From Undibacterium_A arcticum (GTDB lineage Bacteria > Pseudomonadota > Gammaproteobacteria > Burkholderiales > Burkholderiaceae_D), in NCBI RefSeq assembly GCF_042660705.1, contig NZ_JBHSUQ010000001.1: a stretch of DNA of 64,000 nt, one strand, 5' to 3'. Position 1 is the stretch's first letter. Each line of letters starts with the position of its first letter. The notes under the pieces are model-generated. The model searched no databases, was not told where the DNA came from, and saw only the letters and a list, made by a program, of their open reading frames with translations. Shown here in pieces: positions 1-9,388 of the stretch. The position numbers and the translations under genes are program-made.

Positions 1-471
1 CCCTACGGCACCGAAACCATGCACGTGCTGCGTGCGGAAAAGGGCTTCATCATCGTTGGACAGGATACCGATGGTTCGGTCACGCCGATCGACCTTGGCA
101 TGAGCTGGGCGGTCAGCATGAAGAAGCCGTATTCATTCCTCGGCAAGCGTTCGCTGGCGCGCGCCGATACGGCCCGCAGCGATCGCAAGCAAATGGTCGG
201 TTTGATGACCGAAGACCCGCACGCGGTATTGACCGAGGGTGCGCAGATCCTGGAGAGCCCGCACACCGGCGGCCAGGTGCAGATGCTGGGGCATGTCACC
301 TCCAGTTATCACAGTGCTTTCCTGGGACATTCAGTCGCGCTGGCCATGGTGGAAGGCGGCGCGGTCAAGGAAGGCCAAACCCTGTATGCGTGGGATGGCG
401 GCAAAGTCACCAAGGCGAAAATCGTTTCACCGGTATTTGTTGATCCGCAAGGAGGACGTCACAATGTTTAA
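1..471 (+). CDS. soxA: Sarcosine oxidase alpha subunit, C-terminal end (partial)
   Basis: The gene runs in from the left edge, so only the last 156 residues are visible. They match the C-terminal GcvT-like aminomethyltransferase domain of heterotetrameric sarcosine oxidase alpha subunit, with a run near residues 37-55 (PIDLGMSWAVS, then KPYSFLGKR) and a beta-strand-rich end. The enzyme oxidatively demethylates sarcosine to glycine and passes the methyl carbon to tetrahydrofolate. The stop codon overlaps the soxG start by 8 bases, so the two are translationally coupled. The rest of soxBDA should lie to the left of the window. Identity is supported both by the protein and by the betaine-degradation neighbours. 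Confidence 0.9.
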   Translation, partial: PYGTETMHVLRAEKGFIIVGQDTDGSVTPIDLGMSWAVSMKKPYSFLGKRSLARADTARSDRKQMVGLMTEDPHAVLTEGAQILESPHTGGQVQMLGHVTSSYHSAFLGHSVALAMVEGGAVKEGQTLYAWDGGKVTKAKIVSPVFVDPQGGRHNV

Positions 472-1183
472 TGCCTATTTGCAAGCTCCGTCGGGAGGCG
501 GCCCGATGCTCAAAGGCTACTCGCACTCGCCGTCGGGAGCCGGCACCGCGTTCAAACCGTATCTGCAATCGCCGCTGCATGCCTTCGGTCTGCAGGCCAA
601 AGCGCGCCCGCAAGACGACACGTGCGGCGTCTGGATGAACGAGGTGCCGCTGTTGGGCTACCTCGTGGTGCGCGGCGATGCGCAAGATGCCGCTTTCAAC
701 GCGGCCGTGCAAGACGTGCTCGGTGTCGCGCCGCCGACCCAGCCCAGCAGCTTTATCCGCACACCGCATGGCGTGCTGTTGTGGCAGGCACCGGACGAAT
801 GGCTGCTGGTGTGTGCCCGTGCACAACTGGCAAATTGCCTGGCCCGCCTGCAAGCGGCATCGGATGGCCTGCATGCGCAGATGGTGGACAATTCCGGCGG
901 CTTGACGCAAGTGTATTTGAGCGGAACCAAGCAGCTCGCGGTGCTGCACCATGTGGGCGTGTACGACTTTTCGACGATTACCGAGGGACGGGCAGTCGGC
1001 ACCGTGTGCGGCAAGGCCAACATGCTGGTGTATCGGATCGATGCACACGGCGTGTTTGTGATTTTCCGGCGCAGCTTTGCCGATTATGTGTGGCCCCTGC
1101 TGCGCCAGGCAGCCCGTCCGTATGGCTTGGGCATCAGCGAGCTCGAACATGACGCCGGCCATCCCGTCCTCGGTTTGCTATAG
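464..1183 (+). CDS. soxG: Sarcosine oxidase gamma subunit
   Basis: This encodes 239 residues, the small structural subunit of heterotetrameric sarcosine oxidase. The start at 464 is chosen because GGAGGA lies at 451-456 and the ATG overlaps the soxA stop. The core from about residue 50 onward resembles SoxG (GVLLWQAPDEWLLV, then MVDNSGGLTQVYLSG, then FRRSFADYVWPLL). The first 45 residues are odd. They contain three related segments, YLQAPSGGGP, YSHSPSGAGT and YLQSPLHAFG, that look like an internally repeated extension and make the protein longer than the roughly 200 residues I expect. The reading frame is intact. Confidence 0.9.
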   Translation: MFNAYLQAPSGGGPMLKGYSHSPSGAGTAFKPYLQSPLHAFGLQAKARPQDDTCGVWMNEVPLLGYLVVRGDAQDAAFNAAVQDVLGVAPPTQPSSFIRTPHGVLLWQAPDEWLLVCARAQLANCLARLQAASDGLHAQMVDNSGGLTQVYLSGTKQLAVLHHVGVYDFSTITEGRAVGTVCGKANMLVYRIDAHGVFVIFRRSFADYVWPLLRQAARPYGLGISELEHDAGHPVLGLL

Positions 1184-1195
1184 GAAGGCCGCGCC

Positions 1196-2572
1196 ATGCC
1201 ATTTAGCGTATTCGAAGTGTTCCGCATCGGCATCGGGCCTTCCAGCTCGCATACCGTCGGCCCGATGCTGGCAGTCAGTCGTTTCTTGCAGCTATTGCAT
1301 CCGCAACTGACGCAAGTGGCGCGCGTGCAGGTAGATTTATATGGCTCGCTGGCGTTGACCGGCGTTGGTCACTGCACCGATGGTGCGGTGCTGTTGGGAT
1401 TGCTGGGGGAAGTGCCGCATCGGGTCGATCCGGCCAGCGCGCAGCAGCGCATCGATGCGGTTCGCTCGCAACAGCGCTTAGTGCTGGGCGGCGTGCAGGA
1501 GATAGCTTTTGCCTGCGACCACGATCTGTTGTTTCACAAGCGGCAGAGTCTGCCGCAACACCCGAATGGGATGCGCTTGCGTGCTTACGACGCGCACGGC
1601 GCACTGCTGTTGCAGCGCGATTATTTTTCGATTGGCGGCGGCGCGGTGATGGACGAGGCGGAAATCGCAGCGCACGCCAGCAGCAGCGGGCAAGCCCATG
1701 CCGGGCCATGCCCTTTTGCCAGCGCACAGGATTTGTTGGCATGGTGCGAACGTGAAAATTGCAGCATCGCCGATATCGTCTGGAAAAATGAACTGACCTA
1801 TCAAGACGCGGAGAGCACCCGCGCGCGGCTGATGGCGGTGTGGCAGGTCATGTGCACCTGCATCGAGCGCGGTCTCAACACCGAGGGCGTGCTGCCTGGC
1901 GGCTTGAACGTGAAACGCCGCGCTCCTGCGCTGTATCGGCAAGCGGGCTTCGGGCATAACGGCAAATTGACCGCCGATTTTGCCTTGATGGATCTGGTCA
2001 GCGCGTTTGCGATTGCGGTGAATGAAGAAAATGCCAGCGGCGGGCGCGTGGTCACCGCGCCGACCAATGGCTCGGCCGGCGTGATTCCCGCTGTGCTGTC
2101 TTATTACACGCGCTATTGCGAGGGCGCCGACGACGATGGCGTGCAGCGGTTTTTACTCACCGCAGCAGGAATCGGCATGCTGTATAAACGCAACGCCTCG
2201 ATTTCCGCCGCTGAAATGGGCTGCCAAGGCGAGATCGGCGTGTCGTGCTCGATGGCGGCTGCCGGCTTGGCGGCGGTGCTGGGCGGCAGCAATGCACAGA
2301 TTGAAAATGCCGCCGAGATTGCGATGGAACATTGCCTGGGCATGACCTGCGATCCGATCAATGGTTTGGTGCAAGTGCCTTGCATCGAGCGCAACAGCAT
2401 GGGCGCGATCAAGGCGATCAATGCGGCCCGGATGGCCTTGATGAGCGACGGCACGCATCTGGTGTCGCTCGATCAAGTGATCGAAACCATGCGCCAGACC
2501 GGCGTCGATATGCAGAGCAAATATAAAGAAACCTCGCTTGGCGGACTGGCGGTCAACGTCGTCTACTGCTAA
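1196..2572 (+). CDS. sdaA: L-serine dehydratase (iron-sulfur, single chain)
   Basis: This encodes 458 residues. It deaminates L-serine to pyruvate and ammonia using a [4Fe-4S] cluster as Lewis acid. The N-terminal motif GPSSSHTVGPM and the C-terminal cysteines are diagnostic. The cysteine in GCQGEIG is followed 42 residues later by TCDP and 11 after that by PCIER, matching the known C-x41-C-x10-C cluster ligands. It starts 12 bases after soxG in the same operon. In context it drains serine, made from betaine-derived glycine by the next gene (glyA), into pyruvate. The frame is intact and the length normal. Confidence 0.95.
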   Translation: MPFSVFEVFRIGIGPSSSHTVGPMLAVSRFLQLLHPQLTQVARVQVDLYGSLALTGVGHCTDGAVLLGLLGEVPHRVDPASAQQRIDAVRSQQRLVLGGVQEIAFACDHDLLFHKRQSLPQHPNGMRLRAYDAHGALLLQRDYFSIGGGAVMDEAEIAAHASSSGQAHAGPCPFASAQDLLAWCERENCSIADIVWKNELTYQDAESTRARLMAVWQVMCTCIERGLNTEGVLPGGLNVKRRAPALYRQAGFGHNGKLTADFALMDLVSAFAIAVNEENASGGRVVTAPTNGSAGVIPAVLSYYTRYCEGADDDGVQRFLLTAAGIGMLYKRNASISAAEMGCQGEIGVSCSMAAAGLAAVLGGSNAQIENAAEIAMEHCLGMTCDPINGLVQVPCIERNSMGAIKAINAARMALMSDGTHLVSLDQVIETMRQTGVDMQSKYKETSLGGLAVNVVYC

Positions 2573-2608
2573 CAACGAAACTTAGGCAACCTAATCTACG
2601 GAGAACCC

Positions 2609-3878
2609 ATGTTGAACCAGTCTTTCTTTAGCGGCACGCTGTCCGAAACCGATCCCCAAATCATGGCCGGCATCAGCGGCGAACTGTTGCGCCAGCGCGA
2701 CCAGATCGAAATGATTGCGTCCGAAAACATCGTTTCGCGCGCGGTCATGGAAGCGCAGGGTTCGGTGCTGACCAACAAATACGCCGAAGGGTATCCGGGC
2801 AAACGCTATTACGGCGGCTGCGAACAAGTCGATGTGGTCGAGAGCCTGGCGATTGAGCGCGTCACGCAATTGTTCGGCTCGCGCTTTGCCAACGTGCAGC
2901 CGCACTCGGGCGCACAAGCCAATGGCGCGGTCATGCTGGCATTGCTGCAGCCGGGCGACACCGTGCTGGGCATGGCGTTGTCGGCGGGCGGACATTTGAC
3001 GCATGGCGCCAAGCCGGCCATGTCTGGCAAATGGTTCAAGGCGGTGCAATATGGTGTGCGGCGCGAAGACAGCCGGGTCGATTACGACGAAGTGGAACGG
3101 TTGGCGCATGAACATAAACCGAAGATGATCATTGCCGGATTTTCGGCCTATCCACGCGAGATCGATTGGGCGCGTTTTCGCGCGATTGCCGACGCGGTAG
3201 GTGCTTACCTGATGGTCGATATGGCACACATTGCCGGACTGGTCGCGGCTGGCGTGCACGCCAGCCCGGTGCCGCATGCGCACGTGACGACGTCGACCAC
3301 GCACAAGACCCTGCGCGGACCGCGCGGCGGCCTGATCTTGACGAACGATGAAGAGATCGCGAAAGATCAACTCCGCAGTATTCCCAGGTTTGCAAGGCGG
3401 ACCCTTGATGCACGTGATCGCAGGCAAGGCGGTTGCGTTTGCCGAAGCGCTGCGGCCCGACTTCAAGCACTACATCCAGTCCGTGGTCGACAATGCGCGC
3501 GCGCTGGGCGAAGTGCTGAAAGCCGGCGGCGTCGACCTGGTGACCGGCGGCACCGACAACCATTTATTGCTGGTCGATCTGCGGCCGATGGGATTAAAAG
3601 GCAATCAAACCGAGCATGCGCTGGAGCGCGCCGGCTTCACTTGCAATAAAAACGGTATTCCATTCGACGATGAAAAGCCGACCATCACCTCCGGCGTGCG
3701 TCTGGGCACTTCGGCGGGCACCACGCGCGGCTTCGGTGTGGAGGAGTTCCGCCGGATTGGCGCGTTGATGCTGGAAGTGTTGAACGGCTTGCGCGACAAC
3801 CCGCAAGGCAATGCCGCGATCGAGCAACGCGTACGTGCCGAAGTGTCGACACTGTGCGCACAATTCCCGATTTACTGA
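2609..3878 (+). CDS. glyA: Serine hydroxymethyltransferase (frameshifted in this sequence)
   Basis: A PLP enzyme that interconverts glycine plus 5,10-methylene-THF and serine. The canonical motifs are present: YAEGYPGKRYYGG, AGGHLTHG, MVDMAHIAG, the PLP-lysine motif TTHKTLRGPRGG and, in the second frame, GVRLGTSAGTTRG. The frame breaks at about 3361-3364. Before it the protein reads NDEEIAKD; after a +1 shift it continues INSAVFPGLQGG, where the family has AKKINSAVFPG. The data fit loss of two bases in an A/G run. Conservation on both sides is complete, so a sequence error is likelier than a true pseudogene. An ATG with upstream CGGAGA fixes the start. Expected length is about 420 residues. 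A diverged paralogue lies at 15405. Confidence 0.9.
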
Positions 3879-3906
3879 GCGCCGCCACACAATTTCAGGA
3901 GAGAAC

Positions 3907-4878
3907 ATGAGCAATCTGCATAACGATTCCGTGGTAATCGACGGCTTGATTATTGCCAAATGGGATCGCTCGATATTTGAGGACATGCGCCGCGGCGGCT
4001 TGAGCGCGGCCAACTGCACCGTGTCGGTGTGGGAAGGATTTCAGGATACCGTCAACAATATCGCGGACATGAAGAAGCTGATCCGAGAGAACGGCGAACT
4101 GGTTTCGCTGGTGCGTACCACGCAAGACATTCTGGATTCCAAAAAGAGCAATAAAACCGGCATCGTGCTGGGCTTTCAGAATGCGCATGCGTTTGAAGAC
4201 AACCTCGGCTATATCGAAGCCTATGCCGACATGGGGGTGCGGGTAGTGCAGCTTTGCTACAACACGCAAAACCTGATCGGCACCGGCTGTTATGAGCGCG
4301 ACGGTGGTTTGTCCGGTTTCGGCCGCGAAGCGATCGCGGAAATGAATCGGGTCGGCATCATGGTCGATCTCTCGCATGTCGGCGGCAACACTTCGCAAGA
4401 AGCGATTCTCGAATCGAAAAAACCGGTCTGCTATTCGCACTGCCTGCCTTCCGGCCTGAAAGAACATGCGCGCAACAAGAGCGACGAACAGTTGCGCTTC
4501 ATCGCCGATCACGGCGGCTTCATTGGCGTGACCATGTTCCCGCCATTCCTGAAGCGCGGCATCGAGGCAACGGTGGATGACTATGTGGAGGCGATCGATT
4601 ACGTGATCAACCTGGTTGGTGAAGATTGCGTTGGCGTCGGCACCGACTTCACGCAAGGTTACGACAAGGGGTTTTTTGACTGGATCACGCATGACAAGGG
4701 ACGCTATCGCAAGCTGACCAGCTTCGGCACGATATTGAATCCGCTCGGCATCCGCACCATAGGTGAATTTCCGAATCTGACCGCAGCGATGGAAAAAGCA
4801 GGGTGGAAGGAAGCGCGTATCCGCAAGGTATTGGGCGAGAACTGGGTGCGTGTGTTTGCTGAGGTCTGGGGCGCATGA
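3907..4878 (+). CDS. Membrane-dipeptidase-like protein (M19 family) of the betaine cluster
   Basis: This encodes 323 residues, starting at the ATG preceded by AGGAGAG at 3897-3903. It belongs to the renal dipeptidase (M19) fold, with VDLSHVGG, VCYSHC and GVGTDFTQG supplying the later histidines and aspartate of the metal site. The usual N-terminal HxD zinc motif is replaced by DGLIIAKWD, so one metal half-site looks altered. Pseudomonas aeruginosa has a similar gene, PA5396, immediately before its dgcA region, so the placement is conserved. Its actual substrate in betaine breakdown is not known to me. The frame is intact. Confidence 0.85.
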   Translation: MSNLHNDSVVIDGLIIAKWDRSIFEDMRRGGLSAANCTVSVWEGFQDTVNNIADMKKLIRENGELVSLVRTTQDILDSKKSNKTGIVLGFQNAHAFEDNLGYIEAYADMGVRVVQLCYNTQNLIGTGCYERDGGLSGFGREAIAEMNRVGIMVDLSHVGGNTSQEAILESKKPVCYSHCLPSGLKEHARNKSDEQLRFIADHGGFIGVTMFPPFLKRGIEATVDDYVEAIDYVINLVGEDCVGVGTDFTQGYDKGFFDWITHDKGRYRKLTSFGTILNPLGIRTIGEFPNLTAAMEKAGWKEARIRKVLGENWVRVFAEVWGA

Positions 4879-4934
4879 CGACAGCTTTGTTGGCGCATTG
4901 ATTACAACTGTTCTCTCATAAGAAAGACCCAACC

Positions 4935-5453
4935 ATGAAACCGCAATTGCCAATCGACGTAGATGAAAGCACCGGCGTATGGACTACCGACAGCCTGCCG
5001 ATGCTGTATGTGCCGCGGCATTTTTTTGTCAACAACCATGCGGCGATTGAAGCTGCGTTGGGGCGCGAGCGCTATGCGCAACAGTTATACGATGCCGGCT
5101 ACAAGTCGGCCTATTACTGGTGCGACAAGGAAGCGGCCATGCATGGCTTATCCGGTATCGCAGTGTATGAGCATTATCTGAAGCGCCTGTCGCAGCGCGG
5201 CTGGGGCTTGTTTGCTTTTGAGTCAGCCGACGCGGCAACCGGCCATGCCCGCATTACGCTGCACCATTCCACCTTTGTGCTGGCGCAACCCGAAGCGACA
5301 GACAAGCTGTGCTACATGTTTGCCGGCTGGTTTTCCGGTGCGATGGATTGGGTGGCCAAGAACACCGACCGCAGTTACACGACTGTCAGCCGCGAAACGC
5401 AATGCGCGGCCGAAGGCCATGCGTACTGCGTGTTTACCGTTGAACCAAAATAA
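4935..5453 (+). CDS. V4R-like / DUF5943 protein of the dgc operon
   Basis: This encodes 172 residues and corresponds in position to PA5397, between the dipeptidase and dgcA of the Pseudomonas betaine cluster. The C-terminal run CAAEGHAYCVFTV resembles the 4-vinyl-reductase (V4R) small-ligand-binding domain, in which paired cysteines flank a glycine. The rest is alpha/beta with many aromatic residues (YKSAYYWCDKE, FAGWFSGAMDW). The function is unknown; a small-molecule or metal-binding accessory to dimethylglycine demethylation is an inference from context only. It sits 9 bases upstream of dgcA. Confidence 0.75.
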   Translation: MKPQLPIDVDESTGVWTTDSLPMLYVPRHFFVNNHAAIEAALGRERYAQQLYDAGYKSAYYWCDKEAAMHGLSGIAVYEHYLKRLSQRGWGLFAFESADAATGHARITLHHSTFVLAQPEATDKLCYMFAGWFSGAMDWVAKNTDRSYTTVSRETQCAAEGHAYCVFTVEPK

Positions 5454-5462
5454 GAGGTTTGC

Positions 5463-7521
5463 ATGCGCTATCCGAACCTGTTTGCGCCGATCACCTTGAA
5501 CAAGGTGACGATTCGCAATCGCATCATCAGCACCGCGCATGCCGAGGTGTACGCCGAAAACGGTTTGCCGGGCGAGCGGTACATCCGCTATTACGAAGAA
5601 AGCCAAAGGCGGCCTGGGCCTGGCGATTTGCGGTGGCTCCAGCTCGGTCTCCATCGATAGCCCGCAGGGCTGGTGGAAATCGGTCGATCTGTCGCATGAC
5701 CGCATCATCGAGCCGTTGGCGCGCCTGGCCGAAACCATGCACAAGCATGGTGCAAAAATCATGATTCAGGCGACCCATATGGGGCGCCGTTCCAATTATC
5801 ACGGCGAACATTGGCCGCACCTGGTCACCCCTTCCGGCATCCGCGAGCCGGTGCATCGTGGCAATGCCAAGACCATCGAGATGCATGAGATCCGCCGCAT
5901 CGTGCAAGATTTTGCTGCGGCCGCAAAGAGAGTGCAGGCGGCAGGCATGGATGGCATCGAAATCTCTGCCGCACACCAGCATTTAATCGACCAATTCTGG
6001 AGCCCGCGCACCAACAAGCGGGTCGACGAATATGGTGGCAGTCTGCAAAACCGCTTGCGCTTCGGGATTGAGGTGCTGACCGCGGTGCGCGAAGCAGTCG
6101 GCAGCGATTTTTGCGTAGGCTTGCGCATGTGCGGCGATGAATTCCACGAAGATGGCTTGAGCCACGAGATGCTCAAGGAAATTGCGCAAGCAATGGAGCA
6201 GACCGGGCTGATCGATTTCATCAGCGTGATTGGCTCCGGTGCCGATACGCATAACACGCTAGTCAATTGCATGCCGCCGATGGCGTTGCCGCCGGAGCCT
6301 TTCGTGCACTTGGCGACCGGCATCAAATCGGTCGTGTCGTTGCCGGTGATGCACGCGCAAAGCATACGCGACCCGGTGCAGGCCGAGCGCATTCTGGCGG
6401 CTGGCATGTGCGATCTGGTCGGCATGACGCGCGCGCATATCGCCGACCCGTATCTGGTGGTGAAAATTCGCGACGGGCGCGAAGACCAGATCAAGCAATG
6501 CGTCGGCGCCAACTATTGCATCGATCGCCAATATAACGGACTGGATGTGCTATGCGTGCAAAACGCCGCCACCAGCCGCGAGCAAACCATGCCGCACCTG
6601 ATTGAAAAATCGCAAGGGAAAAAGCGCAAGGTGGTCGTGGTCGGCGCCGGCCCAGCCGGGCTGGAAGCGGCCCGCGTCGCGCGCGAACGCGGCCACGACG
6701 TGGTGTTGTTTGAAAAGAGCGAGCAGGTCGGTGGTCAAATCATGCTCGCTGCCAAGGCGCCGCAACGCGAACAAATGGCCGGCATCGTGCGCTGGTTCGA
6801 TATGGAAACCAAGCGCCTGGGGGTGGATCGTCGCATGGGTGTGGCAGCCGATGCTAAAACCATTATGGCGGAGCAACCCGATATCGTGGTGCTAGCCACC
6901 GGCGGCACCAGTCATACCGGGCAAGTGCCGGCGTGGGGCGCGAGTGAAGGCTTGGCGGTCAGCAGTTGGGACATACTTTCCGGCAAAGTGGCGCCTGGAA
7001 AAAATGTGCTGGTGTATGACGGCGTCAGCAACCAGGCCGGTGCCGGCGTGACTGACTTCTTGGCGAGCCGCGGCAGTGTCGTCGAAATCGTCACGCCCGA
7101 TGTCAAAGTGGCGGACGACGTGGGCGGTACCACCTTCCCGATTTTCTACCGCCGCATGTATGCGCAAGGCGTCGTGATGACGCCCAATTACTGGCTCGAC
7201 AGCGTGCAGCGCGAGGGCGACAAGCTGATTGCGGTGCTGCGCAACGAATATACCGAAGAGCTGGAAGAGCGCGAAGTCGATCAAGTCGTGATCGAAAACG
7301 GCATCCTGCCCAACGATGGCCTGTATTGGGAGCTGAAAGAGCGTTCCGCCAATCTGGGGCAAACCGACATCCACACGCTGTTTGCCGCAGAGCCGCAACC
7401 CAGTCTGGCGCAGCCATTGGAAAACGGCCAGTTCCTGTTGTTCCGGGTCGGCGACTGCGTGTCGATGCATAACATCCATGCGGCCATTTACGATGCGCTG
7501 CGCTTGTGCAAGGACTTTTAA
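5463..7521 (+). CDS. dgcA: Dimethylglycine demethylase subunit DgcA (frameshifted in this sequence)
   Basis: A flavoprotein of the trimethylamine-dehydrogenase/old-yellow-enzyme family, about 686 residues. It has an N-terminal FMN TIM barrel (NLFAPITLNKVTIRNR, then DGIEISAAHQHLIDQFWSP), a cysteine-rich [4Fe-4S] region, and a C-terminal dinucleotide-binding domain (VVVGAGPAGLEAARVA). It oxidises dimethylglycine to sarcosine with release of formaldehyde and passes electrons to DgcB and the ETF. The first 45 residues are in one frame and the rest in the next. The shift lies at about 5597-5602, where YYEESQRR should read YYEEKAKGGLGLA, which fits a two-base loss. This is probably a sequence error. 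It ends one base before dgcB. Confidence 0.9.
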
Positions 7522-7522
7522 T

Positions 7523-9388
7523 ATGCTTCCGCTGGTCCTGACTCTATTGTTCTGGTGTGCCTTCGGGCTGCTGCTGCTGGGCTTGGCGCAGCGCGCGCGA
7601 CTGTGGCACAACGGTCGCCCTGCGAGAGTTGCGTGGAGCGGTTTGCTGGCGATTCCGAAACGCTATTTTGTCGACTTGCATCATGTGGTGGCGCGCGAGC
7701 CTTTCATTGCGCGTTCTCACGTGGCAGTGGCAGGCGGTGCGGTATTGGCGATTCTGGTCATTGCGATCAACTACGGGCTGGCATTGTATTCACCGCTGTT
7801 GGACCGCGTGCTGCTGGCAGCCTCGGCCTTGATGTTGACAGGCTCGGCACTGATGGCTTGGCGTCGGCGTGCGCCACCCACCCGTTTGTCGCGCGGGCCC
7901 TGGATGCGCCTGCCTTTTACGCTGGCCGTTTTTGCCTGCGGTGCCGGTTTGGCCGCATGGTGGGCGCCTGCCAGCGGCCAGGCTCCGGCTTTCATCGTCA
8001 TTGCGCTGCTGGTAATAGGCGGTGCCGAACTGGCACTCGGGATTGGTGCTGGCGGCCCGATGAAACACGCGGTCGCCGGTTTGCTGCATTTGGCATTTCA
8101 TCCGCGTCCCGAACGTTTTTCCGGCAAGCGCTCGACCGATTTGAAGCCGCTCCAATTGTCCAGGGGCGACTATGGAGTCGCGAAACCGGCGGATTTCGCC
8201 TGGAACCGCCTGTTGTCCTTCGATGCCTGCGTGCAGTGCGGCAAGTGCGAAGCGGCTTGCCCGGCGCTCGCGGCCGGGCAACCACTGAATCCCAAAAAGC
8301 TGATTCAGGATCTGGTGGCAGGCTTGGCCAGCAAAAGCGATGCGGCCTATGCCGGCACGCCTTATCCCGGCAAGCCGGTCGGGCAACACCGGGGCGCGCC
8401 GCACCAGGCGATCGTGCCGGGCTTGATCGATGCCGACACGATCTGGTCTTGCACCACTTGCCGCGCCTGCGTGCAGGAATGCCCGATGCTGATCGAGCAT
8501 GTCGATGCCATCGTCGACCTGCGCCGCGAGCAAACTATGGTGCAAGGTGCGGTGCCTGGAAAGGGGGCGCAAGCGCTGGAGAATTTACGCCATACCGACA
8601 CCGTCGGCGGCTATCCGAAGGCGGTGCGTTATCACTGGGCGATCGACTTGAATGTACCGACGCTCGCGACCGGGCAGGAAATCGAATGGCTATTGATTGC
8701 CGGTGAAGGCGCATTCGATATGCGTTATCAGCGGGCGCTGCGCGCCTTGGTGCGGGTGCTGCAACATGCGGGCGTACGCTTTGCGGTGCTGGGCGAGGCC
8801 GAGCTCGATAGTGGCGATCTGGCGCGCCGTTTGGGTGATGAAGCGACGTTTCAACTGGCGCAGGGCAATATCGCGCTGCTCGATGGATTGCAATTCAAGC
8901 ACATCGTCACGCCGGACCCGCATGTCTTCCATTGCCTGAAAAATGAATATCCGGTACTGGGTGGTCGCTACGATGTATGGCACCACAGCCAATTGCTAGC
9001 GCAGTTGTTCCAGCAGCAGCGGATCCGCCTGAAAGACGCGCCGCCCGCTGCGCCGCTGACTTATCACGACCCTTGCTATCTGGGCCGCTATAACGGCGAA
9101 CTCGAAGCGCCACGCGCGGTATTGCGCGCACTCGGTATCAGCGTGCGCGAAATGGAACGTTCGCGCGAACGCGGCCGCTGTTGCGGCGGCGGCGGCGGGG
9201 CGCCGTTTACCGATATTCCGGGTACCACGCGGATTCCCGATATTCGCATTGCCGATGCGCGCGCCACCGGTGCCGAGACGGTCGCCGTAGCGTGCCCGAA
9301 CTGTACCGGGATGCTCGAAGGCGTGGTGGGTCCACGCCCGGAAGTGATGGAATTGGCCGAACTGGTTGCGCAACGCTTGGGGGATTAA
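7523..9388 (+). CDS. dgcB: Dimethylglycine demethylase electron-transfer subunit DgcB
   Basis: This encodes 621 residues. The N-terminal 200 carry about five hydrophobic segments (LVLTLLFWCAFGLLLLGLA and others), so it is a membrane protein. Two [4Fe-4S] motifs follow, CVQCGKCEAACP and CTTCRACVQECP, then a CCG domain ending in CCGGGGGAPF. The architecture matches DgcB/HdrD-like proteins, which carry electrons from dimethylglycine oxidation through iron-sulfur clusters and the ETF towards the quinone pool. The ATG at 7523 is chosen because it follows the dgcA stop directly. The etfA start abuts the stop codon, indicating one transcript. Confidence 0.92.
   Translation: MLPLVLTLLFWCAFGLLLLGLAQRARLWHNGRPARVAWSGLLAIPKRYFVDLHHVVAREPFIARSHVAVAGGAVLAILVIAINYGLALYSPLLDRVLLAASALMLTGSALMAWRRRAPPTRLSRGPWMRLPFTLAVFACGAGLAAWWAPASGQAPAFIVIALLVIGGAELALGIGAGGPMKHAVAGLLHLAFHPRPERFSGKRSTDLKPLQLSRGDYGVAKPADFAWNRLLSFDACVQCGKCEAACPALAAGQPLNPKKLIQDLVAGLASKSDAAYAGTPYPGKPVGQHRGAPHQAIVPGLIDADTIWSCTTCRACVQECPMLIEHVDAIVDLRREQTMVQGAVPGKGAQALENLRHTDTVGGYPKAVRYHWAIDLNVPTLATGQEIEWLLIAGEGAFDMRYQRALRALVRVLQHAGVRFAVLGEAELDSGDLARRLGDEATFQLAQGNIALLDGLQFKHIVTPDPHVFHCLKNEYPVLGGRYDVWHHSQLLAQLFQQQRIRLKDAPPAAPLTYHDPCYLGRYNGELEAPRAVLRALGISVREMERSRERGRCCGGGGGAPFTDIPGTTRIPDIRIADARATGAETVAVACPNCTGMLEGVVGPRPEVMELAELVAQRLGD

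Noticed and set aside
3348..3660. Programmed frameshifting in glyA
   Set aside because: The break is in an ordinary A/G run, glyA is not known to use recoding, and similar breaks occur in many unrelated genes here. A sequence error is simpler.
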